Origin: Streptosporangiaceae bacterium
GTDB lineage: Bacteria > Actinomycetota > Actinomycetes > Streptosporangiales > Streptosporangiaceae
NCBI GenBank assembly: GCA_025964695.1
Contig: JAOPYK010000155.1
Location: 1-64,000 of the forward strand
Length of the DNA: 64,000 nt
Direction: 5' to 3'
In this document: positions 34,106 through 46,994 of the stretch, in pieces
How the letters are laid out: each line of letters opens with the position of its first letter
Position numbering within the stretch: position 1 is the stretch's first letter
Program-made: the position numbers and the translations under genes
The notes under the pieces: generated by a model
The model's input: the letters and a program-made list of their open reading frames with translations, nothing else
Told to the model about the DNA's origin: nothing
The model's database searches: none

Positions 34106-34130
34106 CGATCCTTCCGAGTCGCTAGGACGC
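34097..34130. terminator. Bidirectional hairpin containing both convergent stop codons
   Basis: GCGTCCTAGCGA-TCCTTCCGAG-TCGCTAGGACGC is a perfect 12-bp stem. The TAG of the plus gene (34103-34105) is in the left arm and the TAG of the minus gene (34122-34124) is in the right arm, so one symmetric sequence ends both genes. Confidence 0.9.
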
Positions 34131-35300
34131 ACCGGCTTCGGCCAGGACCTCTTCAGGTGCCTTCGCCGAGGCCGTCTCCTGGCCACGTGGCGGCCGTGAG
34201 CTCGAAGTCGTGATCGCAAGGCCTTCGCTGAGGCCGCCGCTGCGGATCTGTGCCACCGCACGCCTGAGCCGCGGCCTCAACCACCGCTGGGCCGGCCGTT
34301 CCACGAACCTGTGGACGAGATAGGCCACGATGAGAGCAGCGGTGACAGAGGCCGCGAGGACGGCCCACCTGCTGTGCTGGGGGGCGAGCCAGGTCTGTAG
34401 TGGCCGGCGTATGGTCTCGTGCACCAGGTACAGCGGGTAGGTCAGCGCGCCCAGGACGGTAGATCCCCGCCAGCTCACCCAGGAGAGCCGCCGCGTGGCG
34501 ACCAGCCACATCAGCAGGAACAGCACCGTGATGACAACGGAGACGACCACGGGCCAGACCGTGGGCCAGACGAGTTCCTTGTTGACGATGCTGACCCGGT
34601 AGTAGATGGCAAGCGCCCAGCACACACCCATGAACAGGCCCAGCACGAGGTTGGGTCCGTAACGGTAGGTCAGGTAGAACGCCATCCCCGCGATGAAGTA
34701 CGGCGCCCACTGCGGGAAGAGGAAACTGGTGAGCAGGTCGAAGTGAGCCTCCTGCGCGAACGCGCCCAAGAGCAGCCAGGCGCCCATGAAGAGCACGCAC
34801 CGCTGATAGCTGATCCCGCGCCAGATGAGGAGGGCGATGAGAGCGTAGAAGTGCACCTCGACCCAGAGTGTCCAGTAGACGATCTCCAGCGGCGGGGATC
34901 CGGTCCCCGCTTCGAGCATTGTGAGGTTGGGCAGGAATGAGCGGAACATCGACTCGCTGCCAGGGCCCCGAGCCAGGCCGATCCCGGTGGTGACGAAGAC
35001 GACCATCGCCAGGCAGACGGCGAACCAGTAGGCGGGGAAGATCCGGACGACACGGGAAACCGCGAAGTCCCCGATGCCCCGGTCCCAGGCGCTCATCAGG
35101 ATGACGAATCCGCTGACCAGAAAGAAGAGGTCGACGCCGAGAAGGCCGAAGTGGGTGACCGCAGCCAGCCCAGGCAGGTTGTGGTGGTTGACGACCCCCC
35201 ATCCCGCGATCCCTCCGACCTGGTGATGGAACATGACCGCGAGTGCCGCGACGAATCGCAGCAGATCGAGTTCGCGGAGTCGCGGGCCGGGCTTGCTCAC
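34122..35300 (-). CDS. Acyltransferase-3 (OafA/YrhL-type) membrane O-acyltransferase
   Basis: About 392 aa with ten or so TM helices. N-terminal motif LRELDLLRFVAALAVMFHHQVGG carries the catalytic His and the family Arg; SGFVILMSAWDRG and VARR-VVRIFPAYW follow. The family acylates sugars of surface polymers from acyl-CoA. The GTG at 35300 is preferred (GGGGG upstream); a TTG at 35315 would extend it by 5 residues. The last ~40 residues are a cytoplasmic tail. It lies at the distal end of the exporter/glycosyltransferase gene row. Confidence 0.87.
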   Translation of the reverse strand: MSKPGPRLRELDLLRFVAALAVMFHHQVGGIAGWGVVNHHNLPGLAAVTHFGLLGVDLFFLVSGFVILMSAWDRGIGDFAVSRVVRIFPAYWFAVCLAMVVFVTTGIGLARGPGSESMFRSFLPNLTMLEAGTGSPPLEIVYWTLWVEVHFYALIALLIWRGISYQRCVLFMGAWLLLGAFAQEAHFDLLTSFLFPQWAPYFIAGMAFYLTYRYGPNLVLGLFMGVCWALAIYYRVSIVNKELVWPTVWPVVVSVVITVLFLLMWLVATRRLSWVSWRGSTVLGALTYPLYLVHETIRRPLQTWLAPQHSRWAVLAASVTAALIVAYLVHRFVERPAQRWLRPRLRRAVAQIRSGGLSEGLAITTSSSRPPRGQETASAKAPEEVLAEAGAS

Positions 35301-35330
35301 GTACGGAACCCCCAATCCGGGAAGCGGCAG

Positions 35331-36173
35331 TCAGTCGAACAGTGCGGGTTGGGCGGCCAGACCGAGCACTTCCTCTTCGAGCACCTCGCGCCGCTCGTCC
35401 TGGTCCGCCTCCAGCCGGCCGCGCTCGCGTCGTTCGCGGTCCGCGGCGTCCTCAGGCGGGTTGAGGAAGTCCACTGCGGCTTCGACATGCCCGTCGAAGA
35501 CCGCCCGGCCCTTCCGCAGCACGATGCCGCGATCGCAGACGCGCTCCAGCGTGCCCAGGTCATGCGCCACGATGACCAGGGTGCGTCCTTCCGCGCGCAG
35601 CCTGCGGATGCGCTTGAGGCACTTCTTCTGGAACGGCACATCACCGACCGCGAGAACCTCGTCGACCAGGAAGATGTCCGGCTCCGTATGCACCGCGACC
35701 GAGAAACCGAGCCGCATGAACATGCCGGAGGAGTAGAACTTCACCTGAGTGTCCAGGAACTGGTCGATCTCCGCGAAGTCGATGATGGCGTCGAACTTGG
35801 CCCTCGTCTCGGCCTTGCTCATGCCAAGGATGGCCGCGTTAAGGAAGATGTTCTCCCTGCCCGTCAGATCCGGATGCAGACCCGCCCCGACCTCGATCAA
35901 TCCCGCGACCCGTCCCCGAACACGAACCGATCCCCGGTCAGGCTGCATGACCCCGGAGATCAGTTTGAGCAAAGTGCTCTTCCCGGAACCGTTCAGCCCC
36001 ATCAGCCCGACCGAACTCCCCTCCTCGATCGTCGCGGAGATCTGCTCCAGGGCGACGAAACGTTCGGAGAGACTTTGGCGGCGCGCCGCCCGTACGGTCA
36101 TCTCCTTGATGGAGTGTGCGTGACGCAGCGTGAAGTGCTTGCTCGCCGCATCAATGACAATCGATTCGGTCAT
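35331..36173 (-). CDS. ABC exporter ATPase for a surface polysaccharide (Wzt/RfbE-like)
   Basis: 280 aa. Walker A GLNGSGKSTLLK (~60-71), signature FYSSGMFMRLGFSVA (~148-162, the degenerate form typical of polysaccharide exporters), Walker B PDIFLVDEVLAVGD, and switch His in VIVAHDLG. Partner of the permease directly upstream (1 bp gap). In mycobacteria the homologous pair (Rv3781/Rv3783) flips the galactan precursor; this and the glf/glfT2 context suggest galactofuranan export. The last ~45 residues are charged and helical. Confidence 0.92.
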   Translation of the reverse strand: MTESIVIDAASKHFTLRHAHSIKEMTVRAARRQSLSERFVALEQISATIEEGSSVGLMGLNGSGKSTLLKLISGVMQPDRGSVRVRGRVAGLIEVGAGLHPDLTGRENIFLNAAILGMSKAETRAKFDAIIDFAEIDQFLDTQVKFYSSGMFMRLGFSVAVHTEPDIFLVDEVLAVGDVPFQKKCLKRIRRLRAEGRTLVIVAHDLGTLERVCDRGIVLRKGRAVFDGHVEAAVDFLNPPEDAADRERRERGRLEADQDERREVLEEEVLGLAAQPALFD

Positions 36174-36174
36174 G

Positions 36175-37070
36175 TCAGAGCTCCTGCGCGAACCGCCGCT
36201 GAAGGCGGGAGAACACCAACTGGGCCACAGCCAGGAGCACGGCCGCCGCCGCCAGCGAGATCAGACCCCGCTGGGTCAGATGGTCGGGGAAGGCGGGCCG
36301 GCCGTTGGGCAGAGCGGGTATCCGCTCCGGGCCGATGAACCATCTGTCAGCCGTCGGCCACCAGAAAGCCCGCTGAAAGAGGGCCACCGCGACCGATAGC
36401 GGATTCGCGAGATAGAGATCGAGCAGGCCGCCTCCGCCGGTGGCGTCACGTACCGCGGTCCATGGATAGATCATCGGGACGGTCCACGGAATGACGAGTG
36501 CGAGGATGTCCACCACCTGGCCGAAGTCGCGGAAGAACACGTTGATACCCGCGAACAGCAGCCCGAACGCCATGGCGAGCACTGCGACGATCGCGAGGGC
36601 GAGCACCGCCGACAGGAGCGCGAGCACCGAGGGACGCCAACCCGCCAGGCCCGCGCCAACCAGCAGGATGGCCATCCCGGGCGCCATCTGCACCCCCGAC
36701 ACCAGTGCGGACGCCGCGGGGAACATCTCTCTCGGCAGATAGATCTTCCGCACCAGCGGCGCGTTGCCGATCACCGACCACGTGCTGGTGATGATGGTTT
36801 CCGTGAAGAAACTGATCAGCACGAGTCCAGCGAAGATGAAGATCGCGTAGTTGGGGATCGACTTGCTCGCCTTGAGGAAGATGCCGACGACGAAGAAGTA
36901 GATCCCGAAGTTGACGGCCGGTCTGACGTAGGACCAGCCCAGCCCGAGCAACGAGCCCTGGTAGCGACTGCGTAGCTCCCGGCGCACCAGCAGGCGCAGC
37001 AGATAGCCCCGTCGCCCCACGGCCAGCAGGCCCCCACCACGACCCGGCGTCGTGAGCGGTTGAACCATGC

Positions 37071-37074
<4 letters not shown>
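36175..37074 (-). CDS. ABC-2 permease for surface polysaccharide export (Wzm/RfbD-like)
   Basis: About 299 aa with six TM helices, starting MSMVQPLTTPG then LVRRELRSRYQGSLLGLGWSYVRPAVNFGIYFF, the amphipathic lead-in typical of ABC-2 exporters. The start is ATG 37074, which overlaps the stop of the GlfT2-like gene (ATGA); the open frame extends to 37173 but would overlap that gene by 103 bp. It is followed immediately by the ATPase gene. Confidence 0.9.
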
Positions 37075-41115
<4,041 letters not shown>

Positions 41116-41257
41116 CCGTCCATCTCAGCGGGGCGACCGGTGTTGTCTCTGCGTCAGAAGTGCAGGGCGAAAGCGTAGGCTAGATTGCCACATTCCAGTT
41201 ACCAATGTGCCGATTTAGGGCTTTTCGTTAACGGACTGACAACCCCGTGGAGTCACC

Positions 41258-42163
41258 ATGCGTGAGGTCATTCACGATCACGTCATCGCGGTCGTGGTGA
41301 CCCACAACCGAAAGAAACTGCTGGTCGAAGCCCTCACCGCGCTACGTGCCCAGACCCGGCCCGTGGACACGGTGATCGTCGTGGACAACGCCTCCACCGA
41401 CGGCACCGTCTCGATGGTGCGAGAACGTTACCCGGAGGTCGATCCGATCGAGCTCTCGCGTAATACCGGTGGGGCCGGCGGGTTCGCCGCGGGCGTCGCC
41501 GATGCGCTCGGTCGTGGCGCCGACCTGATCTGGCTGATGGACGATGACACCGTCCCGGAGCCCTCCGCGCTGGCCGCCCTGCTCACCGCCCGGAGCCGGG
41601 CCGCCCCGGCACCGGCCCTGGTCGCGAGCCGGGTGGTGTGGACCGATGGGCGGGATCACCCGATGAACACTCCGCGCACCCGGCCTGCCCGCCCGGACGT
41701 GCCCGCCGACTGCGCACCCATCCGTTCTGCCTCGTTCGTCTCCGTACTCGTCGACGCGACGGTCGTACGGGAGCGCGGGCTTCCCATCGCCGACTACTTC
41801 CTGTGGAACGACGACTTCGAGTTCACCACTCGCCTGTTGCGCGGGCGGCTCGGCCTGCTGTGCCGCTCCAGCATCGTCGTGCACAAGACCACGATTTTCG
41901 GCTCGACCGACATCGATCCGGGTCCCCGGTTCTTCTACGAGGTCCGCAACAAGGTCTGGCTGTTCACCCGCAGCCCCGGCCTGGCGCCGGCCGAGCGCGT
42001 GCTCTACCTGGGCTCCACGCTGCGTCGCTGGGCGCGCACCTACGCCCGCTCCGCCGACCGGGCAGCATTGCGCCGCGAACTGGGCCGGGGGCTGTGGGCC
42101 GGCGCACGGACCCGGCCCCGGCCCAACGCCGAGGTGCTGCACGGCGCCGGGCCCGGGCTTTGA
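41258..42163 (+). CDS. GlfT1-like family 2 glycosyltransferase
   Basis: 301 aa. Core: IAVVVTHNRKKLLVEAL, VIVVDNASTDGT, LSRNTGGAGGFAAGV, and metal motif IWLMDDDTVPEP; later DYFLWNDDFEFTTRLLR. Length and motif set match the initiating galactofuranosyltransferase GlfT1 (Rv3782) of mycobacteria; identity as GlfT1 is inferred from context. It is divergent from the glf operon and convergent with the LCP gene. Confidence 0.82.
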   Translation: MREVIHDHVIAVVVTHNRKKLLVEALTALRAQTRPVDTVIVVDNASTDGTVSMVRERYPEVDPIELSRNTGGAGGFAAGVADALGRGADLIWLMDDDTVPEPSALAALLTARSRAAPAPALVASRVVWTDGRDHPMNTPRTRPARPDVPADCAPIRSASFVSVLVDATVVRERGLPIADYFLWNDDFEFTTRLLRGRLGLLCRSSIVVHKTTIFGSTDIDPGPRFFYEVRNKVWLFTRSPGLAPAERVLYLGSTLRRWARTYARSADRAALRRELGRGLWAGARTRPRPNAEVLHGAGPGL

Positions 42164-42184
42164 TCTCCGCTCGGCCGGGTGCCC

Positions 42185-43882
42185 TCAGGCATTGGCTCCG
42201 CAGAGGTTCTGGTTCGCCGTGACCCCACCGGCCACCGGGGGGATGGCCGCGGGCGGCAGGGTGATGAGCTGGACGCCGTTGTCCCCGACGACGAGGTAGA
42301 CCATGCCCTTGGCACCGCCCTTCTGCGGGACGGGGTTCACCCCGGGCAACAGCGCGGCGACCGCGGCGGCCCGCCTGTCGGCCCCAGGCCCGTAGGAGAT
42401 CCAGGTCTCTGCCGTTTCGGCCTTCTGGACCTTCACTTTGGCGATCTTGAAACCGGCCGTGGCGAGCCGGTCGGCCGACTGCCGGCCGATGGCCTTGGTC
42501 GCCGCGAGTACCGTGACCTTCACGTCTCCGGGGACGGGCAGCGCCGCCTGGACCGGCTGTGATGGAGCCGCAGTCGGAGTGGGAGTCGGAGCCGCCTCGG
42601 GAAGGTTGTTGTCACTGCGAATGGCGTCGAACAGTGGGCGGGCCTGAGTCATGTCCCACTCGACCCGGTTCGGATCCTTCGGGTACGCGTGCGTCGGTAC
42701 GGTGACGAACCGCACCTTGCCGGTGGTCATGCCCTTCACGCTGCCCGCGAGCTTGCGCATCGCGTTCAGCGTGAGCTTGTCGTCGGTGGAGATCGATTTG
42801 GTCGCCGCGGAGAGGAACCGGTAGGTACGCATCGGGTCGGCCAGCATGTTGCCGTCCAGCGCCTTCTTCGCAACCGAGGCCAGGAACTTCTGCTGCCGCT
42901 TGATCCGATCCAGGTCCGAGCCGTCGCCCAGTACATAACGCGTGCGTACGTACCCCAGCGCCTGGTCGCCCTTGACGATCTGACGCCCCGCCTTGAGCGC
43001 GAGGTCGGCCCTCGGGTCGACGATCGGTTGCGGGATGCAGATCTCCACGCCGCCCAAGGCGTCGACCACCCGCTTGAATCCGGAGAAGTCGACCTCCACG
43101 AAGTGGTCGATGTGGACGCCGGTCAACGACTCGATCGTGTGCCAGGTACAGACCGCGCCCGCCTCGGCGTAGGCAACGTTGATCATGCCGAACTGCGGCG
43201 GGGTCATCGACCCCTTCTTCTTCTTGCACGCGGGGATCTGCACCATCGAGTCCCGTGGAAAGCTGATCGCCACCGCCCGGTCGCCATTGGGTGACACATG
43301 CAACAGGATCGTGGTGTCGGACCGTGCGCCAGTGTCGACGCCGTATCGGCTGTTGGCTCCGGCTCTGCTGTCGGAGCCGATGAGCAGGATGTTGGTCGAC
43401 TTGTTCAGCTTCACCGGGCGGTTGGTCCCCAGCTCGCTGCTGTCCGCATGCTCGTGATGGATGTTCCCCTGCAGATTCCAGTACAGCCACAGCCCCGTGC
43501 CTGCCGTGCCGAGAAGGATCACCGCCATCACGCCACCCACCCACGCGAGGACCCTGCGCCTCCGACGGCGCCGCGGGACGGCCTTTGGGCTCACCTCCCC
43601 GTTCTGAGGGTCCTTCTGGCTCTCCGCGGCCGCCCCCAGTCCCTCGTCGTCCGGATCCGCTTCGCTCTCCGAAGTCTCCGGATCCCCCTCGTTCTTCGTG
43701 CCTCCTGGATCCTCTTCGTCCTTCTTGCTCGGCGAGCTCACCAGACTTTGAACGCCTTCTGTCCCATTAAGGTCATTTTCGTCCGCTTCATTCGCCTTGT
43801 CGACGCTCTTCGCGTTCCGGGAGTCTTCTCGACTCTCCACATTCGCCTGACCGTCGTCGCTTTCTCGCGCTCTACGACTCAT
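42185..43882 (-). CDS. LCP-family (LytR-CpsA-Psr) wall-polymer ligase with LytR_C domain
   Basis: 565 aa. Residues 1-100 are acidic and low complexity; PRRRRRRR then a TM helix (111-135); LCP domain with the usual Asp/Arg blocks: NILLIGSDSRAG, RSDTTILLHV, ISFPRDSMV (pyrophosphate-contact Arg/Asp) and GYVRTRYVLGDGSDLDRIKRQQ; C-terminal LytR_C domain (~445-540). LCP enzymes move glycopolymers from a lipid carrier onto peptidoglycan; with glf and the GlfT2-like gene nearby, galactofuranan attachment is likely. The acidic N-terminal extension is unusual. Confidence 0.9.
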   Translation of the reverse strand: MSRRARESDDGQANVESREDSRNAKSVDKANEADENDLNGTEGVQSLVSSPSKKDEEDPGGTKNEGDPETSESEADPDDEGLGAAAESQKDPQNGEVSPKAVPRRRRRRRVLAWVGGVMAVILLGTAGTGLWLYWNLQGNIHHEHADSSELGTNRPVKLNKSTNILLIGSDSRAGANSRYGVDTGARSDTTILLHVSPNGDRAVAISFPRDSMVQIPACKKKKGSMTPPQFGMINVAYAEAGAVCTWHTIESLTGVHIDHFVEVDFSGFKRVVDALGGVEICIPQPIVDPRADLALKAGRQIVKGDQALGYVRTRYVLGDGSDLDRIKRQQKFLASVAKKALDGNMLADPMRTYRFLSAATKSISTDDKLTLNAMRKLAGSVKGMTTGKVRFVTVPTHAYPKDPNRVEWDMTQARPLFDAIRSDNNLPEAAPTPTPTAAPSQPVQAALPVPGDVKVTVLAATKAIGRQSADRLATAGFKIAKVKVQKAETAETWISYGPGADRRAAAVAALLPGVNPVPQKGGAKGMVYLVVGDNGVQLITLPPAAIPPVAGGVTANQNLCGANA

Positions 43883-43989
43883 GACACCTCAGCAATCCCC
43901 GCAGTCCCAGATGCAGCACGACAATCGCGACATTGGGCAGTATTCGTCAAGTCAGTGTGAACATCGGGCTGCGGTGCATCCTCGGCGTG

Positions 43990-44150
43990 TCAGCCGACTC
44001 CCGGCCGAATTCGTCCGTCAGACGGGGATTGACACCTGATGACATCACCGTGAACCACCTCGATGGTCCGTGCGACCTCCTCGGGCAGTGCCTGTACTCC
44101 GCCTCACTCATGGCCTGCGGGAGGTCGTCGTACCACGCCGGTGTGCTCAT
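43990..44150 (-). pseudogene. Uma2-type endonuclease remnant, frameshifted and truncated
   Basis: From ATG 44150 the frame reads MSTPAWYDDLPQAMSEAEYR, then breaks. One base missing near 44087 shifts into ALPEEVARTIEVVHGDV and IRCQSPS, ending at the stop 43990-43992. Read together this is the start of actinobacterial Uma2-like proteins, about 55 of ~190 residues; the rest is gone. Family recognition is from memory of the pattern, not a search. Confidence 0.5.
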
Positions 44151-44586
44151 GCCCACCGTCCTGACCGGTCTCAGCGCCTGACTCGATCCAGCGGAGCGCG
44201 CACTGAACCGGGTACGGGCGTCGCCGGCGGCCGCGAACACCACCAGCGGCAACAACCGGGTGCCAGCACAGCGCCACCTACCAGCGCGGTCGCAGAACTC
44301 AAGATGCCTTCGCCCGACGCACATCTCAGCACGTGCCGATCGCTCGACGCTCAGGCGTGGTGGTCCCGGAGTCGATCCGCACGTGCGCCGGATTCGTTAG
44401 GTTTGTGCCCGTCGTAGGGCGCACTCAACGCTCTACCGATGTGAGAGACACGCTCGTTCTTGGACAAGTTAGGTGACTCGGCCGACAACCGATCCGCAAG
44501 GCCTCTCGCCATGAGGGGCACAGATACACTCGTGCCGAAATCAGGGGATTGAGACCCGCTTCAACTGTTACGTGGAGGGGAGACCG
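44151..44586. other. Intergenic region before the EspI-like gene
   Basis: No convincing gene on either strand. The region is somewhat lower in GC than its surroundings. GGAGGGG (44574-44580) is the ribosome site of the next gene. Together with the Uma2 remnant it makes a ~700-bp scar between the wall-polymer locus and the ESX locus. Confidence 0.5.
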
Positions 44587-46662
44587 GTGTCCGATCGGGA
44601 CTGGCAGCGCGGGGTTCTCCGCGACATCGGCGCACCGGGAGCCGGGCTGGTCACCTTCGATTCGCCGCAGCCGATGACGGCTCCGGCCGCTCAGCCGATC
44701 CGCACTGATCGGTACGGCTCCGGACCGGAAAGACCGGCCGCCCCCGCCGCCTCCGCACCCGCCGCTCCGCCCGCTGCCGCCCCTCCACCGGGCGACCTGG
44801 GCCCTGCCGCGGTCCCGGCCCCTGCCGCCGCTCCCGTCCATGTCTCCGCTGCGGCCCTGAGCCCGGGTCCGGCTCCCGCCTCGGCTCCAGCCGTTGCCCC
44901 GGCTTTCGGCCAGGGGCCGAGCCCCGTGTCCACTCAGATGCCGTCCGGCGATCCCAACGTGACGGTCCACGACCCGGGTCCGGACCCCACGATCCACGAC
45001 GCTGCTCCGGCCGTGCAGCCGAGCGTTCCACCAAGCGCACAGTCCGCGACGACGGACCCGGACGACCTGGACGTCTCGGACGTCTCGGACGCCGGGCCTT
45101 CCGGCGATCCCTATGCCACCAGGGTCGACCGGGTCGTGCGCAACCCCACCACGACCTTCCGCATTCCCCCGAAGACCTTCGGGCAGACACCCGCCCAGGC
45201 GACAAGCGAGGCGGAGTCCCCCGGTCCACCACCGGCAGCCGAACCCGAACCCACACCCGAGCCCACACCCGAATCCGAGGCCACGGTCGCGAGCCGGCCC
45301 TGGAGCGCGCAGCCCTCCGAACCGCTTTCGGCTCCCGTACCGGCGCCGAAGGCGCCTGCTCCCGAGCGCTCTCCGGCTCCGCCGCCGGTCGACCCCCAGA
45401 CCTCATCTCCCGCCGCCACCTCGGCCAACTCGAACTCCGCCGCTCCGGCCCCGGCGAGCGCATCGTCGTGGCCGCAGGCCGTTCCGATCGGAAGCGTGAT
45501 CGGAACCTCAGAGCAGCCGGCGGCACCGGAACCCCGGTCGACGCCATGGCCGGACGTTCCGCACCAGGACTCGCACGTGATCGGGGCACCGGAGCAGCCG
45601 CCTCCCGACGCTCCCCCGCAGGTCACGGAAGCCCCGCGGATTCCAGATGCTCCGCCGTTTCCGCAGGCTCCGCTCGCGGGCGGAGTGGCCGGGTCCTATC
45701 CCGCGGAGCCGGCGCCCTTCGCGGACCAGGAGTACGTCGTCCAGGACTACGCGGGCGGTGAAGCGCTGACCGCGGACTCGCTCGTACGCAGGAATCCGCA
45801 TGGTGATCCGCTCATGCGGCGGATGGGCCAGGGGGTCCGCAAGGCCGTGGGCGCCACGGCAGCCAACGACCTGCGTGAGCTCGCGGACGTCACCGGGCGG
45901 CTGGCCCGGCCGGTCTCGACGTGCCGGCAGATCGCGGTGGTGAGCGTACGTGGCGGGGCCGGTAAGACGACGCTCGCCGCACTGCTCGGAGCGGTGATCG
46001 CCGAGCACCGTGAGGACCGGGTGCTCGCGGCGGACGCCGATCCGGGTCTCGGCTCGCTGTCCCTGCGGCTCGGCGTGACGGCGGAGAGGTCGATGCACGA
46101 ACTCGCCGCCGTACATCCGCGCTCGTGGGAGGAGACCTCGCGCTACCTCAGCCAGGCCGCCCACAGGCTGTGGGTACTGTCCAGCACCACGGGCGGCAGG
46201 CTCGGCGGGGAGCTCGACCTGCAGACCTTCCGGGCGGCCTTCGGCGGGCTCGGCAGATACTTCTCCGCCTCGGTGATCGACTGTGGTGCGGGCATCCTGG
46301 GCGGCCTGCAGCGGGGCATTCTCGCCACCGCGCACGCTCAGGTGCTGGTCACGCCGGCCACCGTCGACGGGGCGCTCAGTGCCCGCAGCGCACTGGACTG
46401 GTTCGCCGCCAACGACTACGGCGCCCTGCTCTCCCGCACGGTCATCGCACTGGTCACGCACACCCCGCATGCGTACGCCGACCTCGATCAGGTCCAGGCC
46501 ATGCTGAGCACTGGAGGCATGACGGTGATCCATCTGCCGTACGACCGGCATCTCGCCACCGGGACGTCCATCGACCTGGGCCGGATCGGCGCCTCGACCC
46601 GTACGGCGGCGACGCGGATCGCGGCGGACGTGTTCGCGCGCTCGGTGGGAGGCACCGGATGA
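44587..46662 (+). CDS. EspI-like type VII secretion ATPase (MinD/ParA fold, Pro-rich N-terminus)
   Basis: 691 aa. Residues 1-~390 are Pro/Ala-rich and disordered. The C-terminal ~250 residues are MinD/ParA-like: QIAVVSVRGGAGKTTLAALLG (Walker A, ~455-465), VLAADADPGLGSLSLRLGV (Walker A' Asp) and FSASVIDCGAG (Walker B). This matches EspI/CpsD-type proteins of ESX loci. GTG 44587 is chosen because GGAGGGG lies 6 nt before it. It leads a three-gene ATGA-coupled operon. Confidence 0.85.
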   Translation: MSDRDWQRGVLRDIGAPGAGLVTFDSPQPMTAPAAQPIRTDRYGSGPERPAAPAASAPAAPPAAAPPPGDLGPAAVPAPAAAPVHVSAAALSPGPAPASAPAVAPAFGQGPSPVSTQMPSGDPNVTVHDPGPDPTIHDAAPAVQPSVPPSAQSATTDPDDLDVSDVSDAGPSGDPYATRVDRVVRNPTTTFRIPPKTFGQTPAQATSEAESPGPPPAAEPEPTPEPTPESEATVASRPWSAQPSEPLSAPVPAPKAPAPERSPAPPPVDPQTSSPAATSANSNSAAPAPASASSWPQAVPIGSVIGTSEQPAAPEPRSTPWPDVPHQDSHVIGAPEQPPPDAPPQVTEAPRIPDAPPFPQAPLAGGVAGSYPAEPAPFADQEYVVQDYAGGEALTADSLVRRNPHGDPLMRRMGQGVRKAVGATAANDLRELADVTGRLARPVSTCRQIAVVSVRGGAGKTTLAALLGAVIAEHREDRVLAADADPGLGSLSLRLGVTAERSMHELAAVHPRSWEETSRYLSQAAHRLWVLSSTTGGRLGGELDLQTFRAAFGGLGRYFSASVIDCGAGILGGLQRGILATAHAQVLVTPATVDGALSARSALDWFAANDYGALLSRTVIALVTHTPHAYADLDQVQAMLSTGGMTVIHLPYDRHLATGTSIDLGRIGASTRTAATRIAADVFARSVGGTG

Positions 46663-46994
46663 GCCACGACCTGGTGGCGCTGGTACGCGAGCAACCGGAC
46701 GCCGCGGCGGTGCTCGACGGCATGATGGCCATGGGCGAACAGCTCGAGGTGCGCACCCACCCCGCTGCCGTCCATGTGCACGACCTGGCCGGTCGGTTGC
46801 TCGTCTCCATCGAGACGCCGATGCTCGTGCAAGTGCCGGGTGAGGTGGAGCGGCTGCTGGGTGTGCAGGTGAACGTCCCGACGTGGTGGGTCAACATACG
46901 GGCGGCCGCCGAGCCCCCGGAGGCCGAACGGATCGCCCGCAAGTTCTCCGACGACCTCGTACGGTGGCAGGGCGGGATGGTGTGGCCCGCATGA
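46659..46994 (+). CDS. Small conserved protein of the ESX locus
   Basis: 111 aa, soluble: MSHDLVALVREQPDAAAVLDG, then a beta-rich region (VRTHPAAVHVHDLAGRLLVSIETP) and a WWVNIRAAAEP end. No function known. The start overlaps the stop of the EspI-like gene (ATGA) and its own stop overlaps the next start, so all three are co-translated. The larger open frame beginning at 46125 belongs to another frame of the EspI-like gene. Confidence 0.7.
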   Translation: MSHDLVALVREQPDAAAVLDGMMAMGEQLEVRTHPAAVHVHDLAGRLLVSIETPMLVQVPGEVERLLGVQVNVPTWWVNIRAAAEPPEAERIARKFSDDLVRWQGGMVWPA

